A stretch of 64,000 nucleotides of DNA from Pseudomonas lutea. GTDB lineage: Bacteria; Pseudomonadota; Gammaproteobacteria; Pseudomonadales; Pseudomonadaceae. The DNA lies in assembly GCF_000759445.1 (NCBI RefSeq), contig NZ_JRMB01000003.1, positions 347,001 through 411,000 of the forward strand. Reading direction: 5' to 3'. Position 1 is the stretch's first letter. Each line of letters starts with the position of its first letter. The notes under the pieces are model-generated. The model had not been told where the DNA came from. It saw only the letters and a list, made by a program, of their open reading frames with translations, and ran no database searches. The translations under genes and the position numbers were made by a program. Positions 1 through 8,382 of the stretch are shown piece after piece.

Positions 1-539
1 GCGTGACCCACGGGCGCAAGGCCGGCACTTACACGGCCATGGGCGTGGGCACGGCGATATTCCTGCACGTGGGCTATTCGCTATTGGGGATTGGCCTGAT
101 CGTTTCGCAGTCCATCGTGCTGTTCAATGCCTTGAAATGGGCCGCCGCCGCATACCTGCTTTACATCGGCTTCAAGGCGTTGCGCGCCAAGCCGGCGAGC
201 GCGTCGGATGCCCCGATCGACATCGCCAAAGGCGAGCGCACCGCCCGAGGTGCCTTTACAGCCGGGTTCGTCACCAATGGGCTCAATCCGAAAGCGACCC
301 TGTTCTTCCTTTCGCTGTTCACCGTTGTGATCAACCCGCACACGCCGATGCTGGTCCAGGCCGGTTATGGCGTTTACCTCGCATTCGCGACCGGCGCATG
401 GTTCTGCATGGTGGCACGCCTGTTCAGCCAACCGCGAGTGCGTGCCGGGTTCGCCCGAATGGGCCACTGGTTTGATCGGGCCATGGGCGGCGTTCTGGTT
501 GCGTTGGGTTTGAAGCTGGCGTTTACGGAAATGCATTGA
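1..539 (+). CDS. LysE/RhtB family amino-acid exporter, 5' end outside window
   Basis: Inner-membrane exporter of the LysE/RhtB type, which pumps amino acids or related small molecules out of the cell. About 178 residues are visible, against roughly 205 for the family. The missing part is the N-terminal helix, so the true start lies before base 1 and the first GTG in frame should not be taken as the start. Visible hallmarks are hydrophobic segments around residues 12-35 and 40-60, the family-like stretch YLLYIGFKALR at about residues 52-62, and the NGLNPKATLFF motif near residues 92-102. Substrate cannot be told from sequence. The gene ends about 110 bases before a strong terminator. Confidence 0.85.
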   Translation, partial: VTHGRKAGTYTAMGVGTAIFLHVGYSLLGIGLIVSQSIVLFNALKWAAAAYLLYIGFKALRAKPASASDAPIDIAKGERTARGAFTAGFVTNGLNPKATLFFLSLFTVVINPHTPMLVQAGYGVYLAFATGAWFCMVARLFSQPRVRAGFARMGHWFDRAMGGVLVALGLKLAFTEMH

Positions 540-650
540 TGTTGGGTTGACGATTTTCTGCACGGCTCCGTTACGTTCGAATGCGATGCCGGAGATTATG
601 AGAATAAATGCAACTCAGCTCAGTTCACTGGACTGAAGCTTGAAAACGGA

Positions 651-678
651 AACCCGCCGGTAAGGCGGGTTTTTTTTT
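651..678 (+). terminator. Rho-independent terminator
   Basis: Hairpin with arms AACCCGCC and GGCGGGTT (651-658 and 664-671) followed by a run of eight T. It probably ends the lysE transcript. It also sits directly on the 5' edge of the truncated bacteriocin reading frame, so that fragment has no obvious promoter of its own. Confidence 0.85.
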
Positions 679-1432
679 GCCCAATGCATTTCGGGAAGCC
701 GACGGTTTGATGGTCAGCTCCAAAGTCCGTGTGCGAACGTTCGTCTATAACCCGAGCACCAAAGCGTATGAATTTAAACAGGACGGGGCAGACCGCCCGG
801 CTCTGATCTGGACAGCCGCGGTTAGCCCAGAGAGCAGTTCCACCGTTTTGCCGGCCGATGATTCCAGGGACCCTGAATATTCCGGGGCCGCTATCTCGCC
901 CGTTTCGGAGGAGCTTGGACGTTTCCCGACTTACGACATAGAGGATTTTGAGGACTACATACTCGTCTTTCCGGCGGACTCGGGCCTGCCGCCTGTGTAT
1001 GTCATGTTCAACAGCCCCAGGTATTTGCCAGGGGTTGTGAGCGGTTTCGGTGGCGATATCGATCCCCAATGGGAGACCAAGGCCTCGGGCGGGCTCGGAT
1101 CGCCAATACCCGCAGTGGTTGCGGATGCCCTCAGAGGTAACGAGTACGCTCAGTTTCGAAATTTCAAGCGTGCTATCTGGCGGGAGATGTCAAAGCATGC
1201 AGAGATTACCCAAGGCATGAGCGAAAGAAATATAAAATTAATCAAACAGGGTAAAGCCCCGATTGCCCCCAATGCGGAGCAAAAAAACGGACGAAGGTGG
1301 TATGAAATCCATCACATTTCCTTGATTTCAAAAGGCGGAGATGTCTACGGGATCGATAATTTAGGAATCAACACCCCAGCGCAACACGATAGGATTCATC
1401 AAGATATTCGTAAGAATGAGGAACGTCCATGA
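677..1432 (+). pseudogene. S-type pyocin/colicin-like HNH nuclease, 5'-truncated (orphan C-terminal part)
   Basis: C-terminal part of a nuclease bacteriocin. Residues 15-130 match the S-type pyocin domain (RVRTFVYNP near 19-27, DYILVFPADSGLPPVYVMF at 93-111). Residues 130-251 are a colicin E9-like HNH DNase: E210, H212, H213, H237 and H241 keep the spacing of the family active site (E-I-H-H then H-x3-H). Complete bacteriocins carry several hundred more N-terminal residues for receptor binding and translocation. These are absent: stops close this frame at 548, 599, 605 and 641, and the frame opens only at 644, inside a terminator. The nuclease therefore looks intact while delivery is lost. The stop overlaps the immunity start (ATGA at 1429), the normal bacteriocin arrangement. 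Any translation start (TTG 677 or ATG 710) is a guess. A remnant or recombination donor is likelier than a working toxin. Confidence 0.85.
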
Positions 1433-1692
1433 AAAATCACACGATTGAAGATATGACTGAAGACGAATTTCTGAAATTGGTTAAAAAAGTATGCAGTGGT
1501 GATTACAGAACTCAATACCAACATGGTCAAGCGATCGGAGAGTTTCAACGTTTGAGTGAACATCCCGACGGCTCCGATTTGATTTACTACCCCAAACCCG
1601 ATGCTGATGATTCTCCGGAAGGAATAGTAAAAGAAGTCAAGGCCTGGCGAGCAGCTAATGGTAAAGCTGGTTTCAAGTCGGCGTCTAATTGA
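1429..1692 (+). CDS. Colicin/pyocin nuclease immunity protein (Im9-like), copy 1
   Basis: Small acidic protein of 87 residues of the colicin E-type immunity family, which binds and blocks the cognate HNH nuclease in the cytoplasm of the producer. Family marks are the N-terminal helix with DEFLKLVKKVC, the EHPDGSDLIYYP stretch (helix III, the DxxYYP nuclease-contact motif) at about residues 44-55, and a C-terminal segment VKEVKAWRAANGKAG. Its ATG overlaps the stop of the nuclease fragment upstream, so the two were co-translated. Its last 124 bases are repeated almost exactly at the end of the second immunity gene. It would protect against related bacteriocins even though the partner toxin is truncated. 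Confidence 0.9.
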   Translation: MKNHTIEDMTEDEFLKLVKKVCSGDYRTQYQHGQAIGEFQRLSEHPDGSDLIYYPKPDADDSPEGIVKEVKAWRAANGKAGFKSASN

Positions 1693-1694
1693 CT
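1571..1694 (+). repeat. Direct repeat, copy A (paired with 1981-2104)
   Basis: 124 bases covering the 3' ends of the two immunity genes, repeated at an offset of exactly 410. I count 5 mismatches, with a perfect stretch of about 63 bases (1624-1686 against 2034-2096). Divergence begins right after the stop codons. Homologous exchange between the copies would delete or swap the second nuclease/immunity cassette. Confidence 0.9.
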
Positions 1695-1849
1695 GGCGAT
1701 CTACAGTAAAACTCGAAATACATCACGTTGTTCCAATCTCACAGGGAGGAGATGTGTACGGCGTTGATAATTTAAGGCTCAACACCCCAGCTAACCACGA
1801 CGCAATCCACACAGATTTACGTAATGAGGGACGTGACAATGAACGCTGA
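1658..1849 (+). pseudogene. Second HNH bacteriocin nuclease tail, severely truncated
   Basis: From about base 1715 the frame encodes a second colicin-type HNH tip: E-I-H-H, then GGDVYGVDNLRLNTP, then H-D-A-I-H. All visible HNH residues are kept, but everything upstream (the rest of the nuclease and all delivery domains) is gone. The sequence resembles the first nuclease tail but is clearly diverged. The junction lies right after the stop of immunity copy 1, so the in-frame ATG at 1658, inside that immunity gene, is fortuitous. Its stop overlaps the start of immunity copy 2 at 1839, the same coupling as in the first cassette. It is a remnant of a displaced toxin tip and cannot be a full enzyme. 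Confidence 0.8.
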
Positions 1850-2102
1850 GACGATTCAAGACATCACCGAAGCAGAGTTTTTAGAGTTCGTTAGAAAAAT
1901 CTGTGTTATGGACTACAAAACTGAGTATCAGCACACCCAAGCGGTAATGACTTTTGAGGGCCTCGGCGAACACCCCGATGGCTCCGATTTGTTCTACTAC
2001 CCCAAACCCGATGCTGATAATTCTCCGGAAGGGATAGTAAAAGAAGTCAAGGCCTGGCGAGCAGCTAATGGTAAAGCTGGTTTCAAGTCGGCGTCTGATT
2101 GA
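1839..2102 (+). CDS. Colicin/pyocin nuclease immunity protein, copy 2
   Basis: Second Im9-like immunity protein of 87 residues, with the EHPDGSDLFYYP contact motif and the same C-terminal VKEVKAWRAANGKAG as copy 1. I chose ATG 1839 over the in-frame ATG 1824 because it matches the length and N-terminus of copy 1. The N-terminal half, which determines nuclease specificity in this family (helix II), differs from copy 1 at many positions, while the 3' 124 bases are about 96 percent identical. The two proteins may therefore neutralise different toxins. Retained immunity without a deliverable toxin suggests a shield against neighbours or scar tissue from toxin-tip exchange. Confidence 0.88.
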   Translation: MNAETIQDITEAEFLEFVRKICVMDYKTEYQHTQAVMTFEGLGEHPDGSDLFYYPKPDADNSPEGIVKEVKAWRAANGKAGFKSASD

Positions 2103-2104
2103 CT
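1981..2104 (+). repeat. Direct repeat, copy B (paired with 1571-1694)
   Basis: Second copy of the 124-base repeat at the end of immunity copy 2. See the paired entry for mismatch counts and meaning. Confidence 0.9.
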
Positions 2105-2529
2105 ACCCATTGGGCATCTTCATATTTATTTAAAAGGAATTTATCAATGGCTCATTACACAGTGTTACTTCAGCAGCTCCCAGGCTCAAGCACTGATTGA
2201 TCAGCGAGCCCAAGAATCAGCGTTGCGAGAAGCCCGACTGGCGACAGAGCTAGTAGCGGTTACCAGGGAGCCCGTTCCACAAACGCGCTCCGACGCAAGA
2301 GGTGAGCCAGAAGATGACCTTGCTGACAGTCAACCGCTTCGCCATTTACTTTTTGTTCCAGGTCCATTGGCGATGGTGGAAGTCGAGCGCGCCACCGTCG
2401 TGCTGAAGCAACGGATTGATACTGCTGTGGCTGAATACGCCTCCGCAATCGGGCCTTATCTGACAACGCCGAGCACGTCGGCCAGTCTTGCCACTTGAGG
2501 ATGTAATGGCCGACTGGCTGCCCCGAAAT
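2103..2529 (+). other. Non-coding or degenerate tail of the bacteriocin region
   Basis: A good ribosome-binding site (AAAAGGA) precedes ATG 2147, but that frame stops after 17 codons. A second frame runs open through 2498 with only a TTG start at 2223 and gives a 91-residue product (LREARLATELV..., VEVERATVVLKQRIDTAVAEY...) that I do not recognise. The two frames together could be a frameshifted small gene. I cannot support a functional product. A strong terminator closes the region at 2530. Confidence 0.35.
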
Positions 2530-2570
2530 GACCAAACGCAGATGATCCGTCTGCGTTTGGTCTTGTTTTT
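2530..2570 (+). terminator. Strong Rho-independent terminator closing the bacteriocin region
   Basis: Perfect 13-base stem GACCAAACGCAGA / TCTGCGTTTGGTC (2530-2542 and 2550-2562), 7-base loop, then TGTTTTT. It insulates the bacteriocin remnants from the fatty-acid ligase gene. Between here and 2716 only the ligase leader remains. Confidence 0.9.
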
Positions 2571-2715
2571 ATATCCTTTGGCTGACAACCCAATACCGCA
2601 TGGACGTCGGTGACGTGCGCTGACACGATTCATCCCTTCGGCTGATTTAATCGACGCCCCAAGGCTCTAGAGTGCATAGTTCCAGCCCCCCACTGCACCG
2701 TGACAAGGGATTCCT

Positions 2716-4392
2716 ATGCTGCACACCCGCGTGATTCCGCCCGCCGAAGGCGCTTACCAGTACCCTTTGTTGATCAAGCGACTGCTCCTGTCCGGCGCGC
2801 GTTACGAAAAGACCCGTGAGATCGTCTACCGGGATCATTCGCGCTTTACCTACCAAATGCTCAACGAGCGCATCTGCAGGCTCGCCGGTGCGCTCACTGC
2901 AGCAGGGGTCAAGGCCGGAGACACGGTAGCGGTGATGGACTGGGACAGCCATCGGTACCTGGAATGCATGTTTGCGATCCCGATGATTGGTGCCGTCGTT
3001 CACACCGTCAACGTGCGTTTGTCCCCCGAGCAGATCCTGTTCACCATGAACCACGCCGAGGATAAGGTCGTCCTGGTCAACAGCGAATTCGTCCCTCTGT
3101 ACAACGCCATTGCCGGTCAGCTGACGACGGTGGAAAAAACCGTTCTGCTCACAGACGCCGACGACAAGTCCGCTGACCTGCCTGATCTTTTCGGCGAATA
3201 CGAGGCCTTGCTGGCTGCGGCGAGTCCGCACTACGAGTTCGAGGACTTCGACGAAAACTCGGTGGCGACCACGTTCTACACCACGGGCACGACCGGAAAT
3301 CCCAAGGGCGTGTATTTCACCCATCGCCAGTTGGTGCTGCACACCCTGGCGATCGCGACGATTTTGGGCAGCGTGGAGGGCATGCTCGGCGGGGACAAGG
3401 TTTATATGCCGATCACGCCCATGTTCCACGTTCACGCGTGGGGCGTGCCCTATGCCGCGACGATGCTCGGGGTCAAGCAGGTCTACCCCGGCCGTTACGA
3501 TCCCGAATTGCTGGTGGCGCTGTGGCAAAAAGAGAAGGTCACGTTTTCCCACTGCGTGCCGACCATCATGCAGATGGTGCTCAACGCCAGGGCTGCTGAG
3601 GGCATGGACTTCACCGGCTGGAACATCATCATCGGCGGCAGCTCGCTCAATCGTTCGCTGTACGAAGCGGCCAAGGCCAGGGGCATTCAGCTGTCGGCGG
3701 CTTATGGCATGTCCGAGACCGGGCCTCTGGTCTCGGTGGCGCATATCAACGATGACCTGATGGCCGCAGGTGAAGATGAACGCACCACGTATAGACTCAG
3801 GGCCGGGGCACCGGGTGTGCTGGTCGAGGCGGCGATTGTCGATGGCGAAGGTAATTTCCTCCCTTCCGATGGCGAAACCCAGGGTGAGCTGGTATTGCGC
3901 GCGCCGTGGTTGAGTGGAGGTTATTTCCGCGAGCCGGAAAAGGGCGCAGAGCTGTGGGCGGGAGGCTGGTTGCACACCGGGGACGTGGCAACGCTGGACA
4001 GCATGGGCGGGATCGACATCCGCGACCGCATCAAGGATGTCATCAAAACCGGCGGGGAGTGGGTGTCTTCCCTGCAGCTGGAAGATCTCTGCAGCCGCCA
4101 TCCCGGAGTGCGTGAAGTCGCGGTGGTGGGCGTGGCCGATCCTCAGTGGGGGGAGCGGCCGTTCGCACTGCTGGTCGTTCGCGAGGGCCATGTTCTTGAT
4201 GCCCGGACGCTGAAGGAACACCTCAAGCCGTTTGTCGAGCAGGGGCACATCAACAAGTGGGCGATTCCAAGTCAGATCGCCCTTGTTACCGAAATTCCCA
4301 AGACCAGTGTCGGCAAGCTCGACAAAAAGCAGATACGCCTGAACATTCTCCAGTGGCAGGCCAGCAACAGCACCTTCCTCTCTACGCTCTGA
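2716..4392 (+). CDS. Fatty-acid--CoA ligase (AMP-forming), medium-chain type
   Basis: Acyl-adenylate-forming enzyme that activates a carboxylic acid with ATP and joins it to CoA. Length of 558 residues is normal. The P-loop YTTGTTGNPKG is at 188-198, YGMSETGP at 330-337, TGD at 421-423, the hinge RDRIKDVIKTGGEW follows, and the catalytic lysine lies in PKTSVGKLDK (K533). It precedes DUF1302, DUF1329 and a MalT-like LuxR gene on the same strand. The same order occurs in P. putida around PP_0763-PP_0767, where, as I recall, the ligase acts on medium-chain fatty acids. Substrate here is inferred from that synteny. ATG 2716 follows an AGGGATTCCT leader. Confidence 0.88.
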   Translation: MLHTRVIPPAEGAYQYPLLIKRLLLSGARYEKTREIVYRDHSRFTYQMLNERICRLAGALTAAGVKAGDTVAVMDWDSHRYLECMFAIPMIGAVVHTVNVRLSPEQILFTMNHAEDKVVLVNSEFVPLYNAIAGQLTTVEKTVLLTDADDKSADLPDLFGEYEALLAAASPHYEFEDFDENSVATTFYTTGTTGNPKGVYFTHRQLVLHTLAIATILGSVEGMLGGDKVYMPITPMFHVHAWGVPYAATMLGVKQVYPGRYDPELLVALWQKEKVTFSHCVPTIMQMVLNARAAEGMDFTGWNIIIGGSSLNRSLYEAAKARGIQLSAAYGMSETGPLVSVAHINDDLMAAGEDERTTYRLRAGAPGVLVEAAIVDGEGNFLPSDGETQGELVLRAPWLSGGYFREPEKGAELWAGGWLHTGDVATLDSMGGIDIRDRIKDVIKTGGEWVSSLQLEDLCSRHPGVREVAVVGVADPQWGERPFALLVVREGHVLDARTLKEHLKPFVEQGHINKWAIPSQIALVTEIPKTSVGKLDKKQIRLNILQWQASNSTFLSTL

Positions 4393-4751
4393 CGCTCCTG
4401 CCCGCGGCCATTTTTATCGGCGTCGTCCCATGAAAATGTGCCGCGAAGGCTCTATTCCGGCGTCTTCCTTGCCAATCCTTCTTTTTCGGCCATGCTCCCT
4501 ACGGGTTGTGAACTGCCAGTGCGCGATCGGCGCGGCAGAAGCGTTGACGCTGTAAATCACACTTTAGAGGGATCAAGCAGTAGCACCTGCTGGCTATAGT
4601 CGGCGGTAGGTACCGGAAAAAAGCGCATGGCTCGTTTCGCAGTTGATTGGCTGCCCGACCGGCGTTGACACCAGGCACTGCGGCCCGTCCGCCTGAGTCG
4701 TTTCTGAGAGCACCCACTGCCATAAAAATAAAAGCACATGGAGTAGCGTCG
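4393..4751. other. Intergenic region, ligase to DUF1302 gene
   Basis: About 360 bases with no supported gene. It presumably holds the promoter of the DUF1302-DUF1329 pair. I see no clear hairpin terminator or operator in it. Confidence 0.5.
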
Positions 4752-6674
4752 ATGACATCAGCAAACCTGTTCTGGCGCCGGGCGAAATTGCCCCTGGCCG
4801 TCAGCCTCGCTTCCACGCTCGCCGGTCCTGCGTTCGGCGTCAGCTTCAATATCGGGGAAATCGAAGGCAACTTCGACTCGTCGCTCTCTGTAGGGGCTAG
4901 CTGGTCCACCGAGAATGCCAACAAGAACCTCATCGGCTCCAACAATGGTGGGCATGGGCTTTCGCAGACGTCAGACGACGGTCACCTGAATTTCAAGAAA
5001 GGCGAGACCTTTTCCAAGATCTTCAAGGGCATCCACGATCTCGAGTTGAAGTACGGCGACACTGGCGTGTTCTTGCGAGGCAAGTACTGGTACGACTTTG
5101 AACTCAAGGATGAAGGCCGCGAGTTCAAGGACATCAGTGACTCGGGCCGCAAGGAAGGCGCCAAATCTTCAGGTTTCGAACTGCTCGACGCATTCGTGTA
5201 CCACAACTATTCCATCGCTGATGAGCCGGGTTCGGTGCGTCTCGGCAAGCAAGTCGTCAGTTGGGGTGAAAGTACGTTCATCCAGGGCGGCATCAACAGC
5301 ATCAACCCGGTCGACGTGTCCGCGTTCCGTCGTCCAGGCTCGGAGATCAAGGAAGGCCTGATCCCGGTCAACATGTTTTACCTGTCGCAAAGTCTGACCG
5401 AAAACCTTTCGGCAGAGGGTTTCTACCAGCTGGAATGGGATCAGACTGTCGTCGACAACTGCGGGACTTTCTTCTCGCAGCCGGACGTGATCGCGGATGG
5501 CTGCAACAGCAACCTGGCGGTGCTGCGTACCCGCAATAGCCTCAATGGCGCTCTGCCTGCCGCGTTGCGTGGCCCTGTTCAAAGAACGCTGGCAGCGCGC
5601 GGCGTGACCTTTGGCAATCCTGACGAGGGTGCGGTGGTCGCTCGCGGCCCTGATCGCGATGCGCGGGACAGTGGCCAGTACGGCCTCGCCATGCACTACA
5701 ACTTCGAGCCGCTGGACACCGAGTTTGGCGCTTACTACATGAATTACCACAGCCGTCTGCCGATCTTCAGCGGCAAGGGTGGGCCGGCCAGTGCTTACAG
5801 CGCAGCGGGCCTGGTCGGAGGTTTGGCAAGCAACGGAGTCCCTCGCGGTGTTGCGGCGAGTCTTGCTCCGACCCTGCTGCCTGTGGTGGTCGCCGGCAAC
5901 TCTAGTTACTACGTCGAATACCCGGAAGACATCCACCTGTTCGGCCTGAGCTTCTCCACCACCTTGCCCACCGGCACGGCCTGGAGCGGCGAACTCAGCT
6001 ACCGCCCGAACGCACCGGTGCAGCTGAACACCACCGACATTCTCTTCTCCGGGCTCACGCCGTTGAATCCGAACGTTGCGCTGCTGCAAGGCGCGCCAGG
6101 CCAGGATCAGAAAGGCTATCGCCGCAAGGAGATCAGCCAGGCGCAGACAACCTTCACGCACTTCTTCGATCAGGTGATGGGCGCCGAACGGCTGACCGTG
6201 GTGGGTGAGGTGGGCTGGACCCACGTCGGTGGTCTGGAAAGCACTTCCAAGCTGCGTTATGGCCGCGACCCGAGTTACGGGCCTGGTCCGCTGCCGGGTG
6301 GGCAGTGCACAACCCTCAACGCCAGCACCCTGGGCACTGCCGCGCAGAACAACCTCAGTCGTTACTGCGAGAACGAAGGCTTTACTACCACCGATTCGTG
6401 GGGTTATCGCGCCCGTGCCATCTGGGATTACAACAACGTCTTCGCCGGCGTAAACCTGCGCCCGAGTGTGGCGTGGTCCCACGACGTCGACGGCTACTCG
6501 CCGGGCCCCGGCGGTAACTTCGAGGAAGGTCGCAAAGCGGTCAGTCTGGGCCTCGACGCCGAGTACCAGAACACTTACACCGCGAACCTTTCTTACACCA
6601 ACTTCTTCGACGGCAAGTACACCACTGTGGATGACCGCGACTTTGTGGCCCTCAGCTTCGGCATGAACTTCTAA
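4752..6674 (+). CDS. DUF1302 outer-membrane protein
   Basis: Predicted exported beta-barrel-like protein of the DUF1302 family, 640 residues. The start at ATG 4752 (GGAG at 4740) gives a signal peptide: basic WRRAKLP, then a hydrophobic run ending in AGPAFG. The mature part is rich in alternating aromatic strands (GVFLRGKYWYDFEL near 100, VSWGESTFIQGGINSINPVD near 170) and ends in ALSFGMNF, a terminal Phe as usual for outer-membrane barrels. It is followed 8 bases later by the DUF1329 gene, its constant partner in proteobacteria. With the acyl-CoA ligase nearby, a role in passage or processing of hydrophobic substrates at the outer membrane is plausible, but the biochemical function is not established. 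Confidence 0.85.
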   Translation: MTSANLFWRRAKLPLAVSLASTLAGPAFGVSFNIGEIEGNFDSSLSVGASWSTENANKNLIGSNNGGHGLSQTSDDGHLNFKKGETFSKIFKGIHDLELKYGDTGVFLRGKYWYDFELKDEGREFKDISDSGRKEGAKSSGFELLDAFVYHNYSIADEPGSVRLGKQVVSWGESTFIQGGINSINPVDVSAFRRPGSEIKEGLIPVNMFYLSQSLTENLSAEGFYQLEWDQTVVDNCGTFFSQPDVIADGCNSNLAVLRTRNSLNGALPAALRGPVQRTLAARGVTFGNPDEGAVVARGPDRDARDSGQYGLAMHYNFEPLDTEFGAYYMNYHSRLPIFSGKGGPASAYSAAGLVGGLASNGVPRGVAASLAPTLLPVVVAGNSSYYVEYPEDIHLFGLSFSTTLPTGTAWSGELSYRPNAPVQLNTTDILFSGLTPLNPNVALLQGAPGQDQKGYRRKEISQAQTTFTHFFDQVMGAERLTVVGEVGWTHVGGLESTSKLRYGRDPSYGPGPLPGGQCTTLNASTLGTAAQNNLSRYCENEGFTTTDSWGYRARAIWDYNNVFAGVNLRPSVAWSHDVDGYSPGPGGNFEEGRKAVSLGLDAEYQNTYTANLSYTNFFDGKYTTVDDRDFVALSFGMNF

Positions 6675-6682
6675 GGACAATT

Positions 6683-8053
6683 ATGAAAATGAAAATCACG
6701 AAGGGTCTGTTGCAGGTTGGCGTGCTGGGGCTGTCGTTGCTGGCGACCAGCGTGATGGCAGCGGTGTCTGACGCCGAAGCCGCCAAGCTGGGCACCACGC
6801 TGACCCCGATGGGAGCCGAGAAGGCCGGGAACGCTGCCAATACCATTCCGGCCTGGAGCCCGATGCCGACCAATGCGGGTGCCGTGGATGCTAAAGGCTT
6901 CCTCGCCAATCCCTACGCGAACGAGAAGCCGCTGTTCACCATCACCGCGCAGAACGTGGACCAGTACAAGGACAAGCTTGCCCCGGGCCAGTACGCGATG
7001 TTCAAGCGTTACCCGGACACCTTCAAAATGCCGGTTTACCCTTCCCATCGCGGCGCGACCGTGCCGGCCGAGGTGTTCGCCTCGATAAAGAAGAACGCCA
7101 CCAACAGTAAGCTGGTCGGCGGCGGCAACGGGCTGGAGAACTTCGAGACTGCGGTGCCGTTTCCGATTCCAAAAGACGGCCTCGAAGTGATCTGGAACCA
7201 CATCACGCGCTATCGTGGCGGCAGCGTCTCCCGGCTGGTGACCCAGGCGACGCCGCAGACCAACGGCTCGTTCAACCCGGTGTATTTCCACGACGAGTTC
7301 GTGTTCCGCGACAAGATGAAGGATTTCGATCCGAAGAATCCGGGCAACATCCTGTTCTACTTCAAGCAGGAAGTGACTGCGCCGGCGCGTCTGGCGGGGT
7401 CCGTGCTGCTGGTTCACGAAACTCTTGATCAGGTCAAAGAGCCTCGTGCGGCCTGGGTGTACAACGCCGGTCAACGTCGGGTGCGCCGCGCCCCTCAGGT
7501 GTCGTACGACGGGCCGGGTACTGCCGCCGATGGGCTGCGCACCTCCGACAACCTCGACATGTTCAACGGCGCGCCTGACCGCTACGACTGGAAGCTGATC
7601 GGCAAGCAGGAGCTGTACATCGCGTCCGACAGCTACAAGCTCGACGATCCGAAGTTGAAATACGCCGACATCATCAAGGCTGGCCATATCAATCAGGATC
7701 TGGCGCGCTATGAACTGCGACGCGTGTGGCACGTCACCGCCACGCTGAAAGAAGGCCAACGCCACATCTACGCCAAGCGTGATTTCTTCATCGACGAAGA
7801 CACCTGGCAGGCGTCGGTCATTGATCACTACGACGGTCGTGGCCAACTGTGGCGCGTGGCGGAAGCTCATGCCGAGAACTACTACGACAAACAAGTGCCG
7901 TGGTATGCCCTGGAAACCCTGTACGACCTGCAGTCGGGTCGCTATCTGGCGCTGGGCATGAAGAACGAGGAGAAGAAAGCCTACGACTTCGGTTTCACGG
8001 CCACCGCCAGCGACTTCTCGCCCAACGCACTGCGCCAGGACGGCGTGCGCTAA
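6683..8053 (+). CDS. DUF1329 periplasmic/outer-membrane-associated protein
   Basis: 456-residue DUF1329 protein, the standard partner of DUF1302. Residues 1-26 form a signal peptide (KMKITKG, then LLQVGVLGLSLLATSVMA). The fold family is related to LolA/LolB-type lipid-binding proteins, which suggests handling of a lipophilic ligand. Family-typical segments include FNGAPDRYDWKLIGKQELYI near 295-315 and the C-terminal DFFIDEDTWQASVIDHYD near 370-387. Start ATG 6683 is 8 bases after the DUF1302 stop, so the pair is one operon. Exact function unknown; involvement in use of fatty acids or esters is inferred from the neighbouring ligase. Confidence 0.85.
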   Translation: MKMKITKGLLQVGVLGLSLLATSVMAAVSDAEAAKLGTTLTPMGAEKAGNAANTIPAWSPMPTNAGAVDAKGFLANPYANEKPLFTITAQNVDQYKDKLAPGQYAMFKRYPDTFKMPVYPSHRGATVPAEVFASIKKNATNSKLVGGGNGLENFETAVPFPIPKDGLEVIWNHITRYRGGSVSRLVTQATPQTNGSFNPVYFHDEFVFRDKMKDFDPKNPGNILFYFKQEVTAPARLAGSVLLVHETLDQVKEPRAAWVYNAGQRRVRRAPQVSYDGPGTAADGLRTSDNLDMFNGAPDRYDWKLIGKQELYIASDSYKLDDPKLKYADIIKAGHINQDLARYELRRVWHVTATLKEGQRHIYAKRDFFIDEDTWQASVIDHYDGRGQLWRVAEAHAENYYDKQVPWYALETLYDLQSGRYLALGMKNEEKKAYDFGFTATASDFSPNALRQDGVR

Positions 8054-8158
8054 GGGCTGACTGAATGAGCGGAGAGCGTGCAATGTTGATCACAGCTGCA
8101 GCGCACTGAAGTCCTCCGCTGTTTCACCCTATGGCTGAACCCCATGGAGCAGAAAGGA

Positions 8159-8186
8159 AACACCCCAACCGGTCGGGGTGTTTTTT
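8159..8186 (+). terminator. Rho-independent terminator after DUF1329
   Basis: Stem AACACCCC / GGGGTGTT (8159-8166, 8175-8182) with an 8-base loop and a T run. It ends the DUF1302-DUF1329 operon. The remaining bases to 8382 are the leader of the LuxR gene, with no further feature seen. Confidence 0.85.
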
Positions 8187-8382
8187 AATCCGCCCACCGC
8201 GCTGCCCCTCTACCCCCGCCATCGCAAACACCCGCCCTCAGACATATAAACCGACATTCGCCCTGTTGATTGGATATGTTTTCTTACAGTCTTTCGTCTA
8301 ACACTGTTCTAAAGGCTGTCCATAGCCGCTAGTCTCCCGACATCTGAACGCCGAACAACAAGCACTCCAACAAGAGCCGGCC

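Noticed and set aside
2647..4248. Long open frame on the minus strand opposite the CoA ligase
   Set aside because: High-GC shadow: composition rich in Arg/His/Gln/Val, no domain, and fully overlapped by a well-supported enzyme gene.
5169..8083. Two long minus-strand frames opposite DUF1302 and DUF1329 genes
   Set aside because: Both are complements of strong codon-biased genes; no RBS or recognisable domain.
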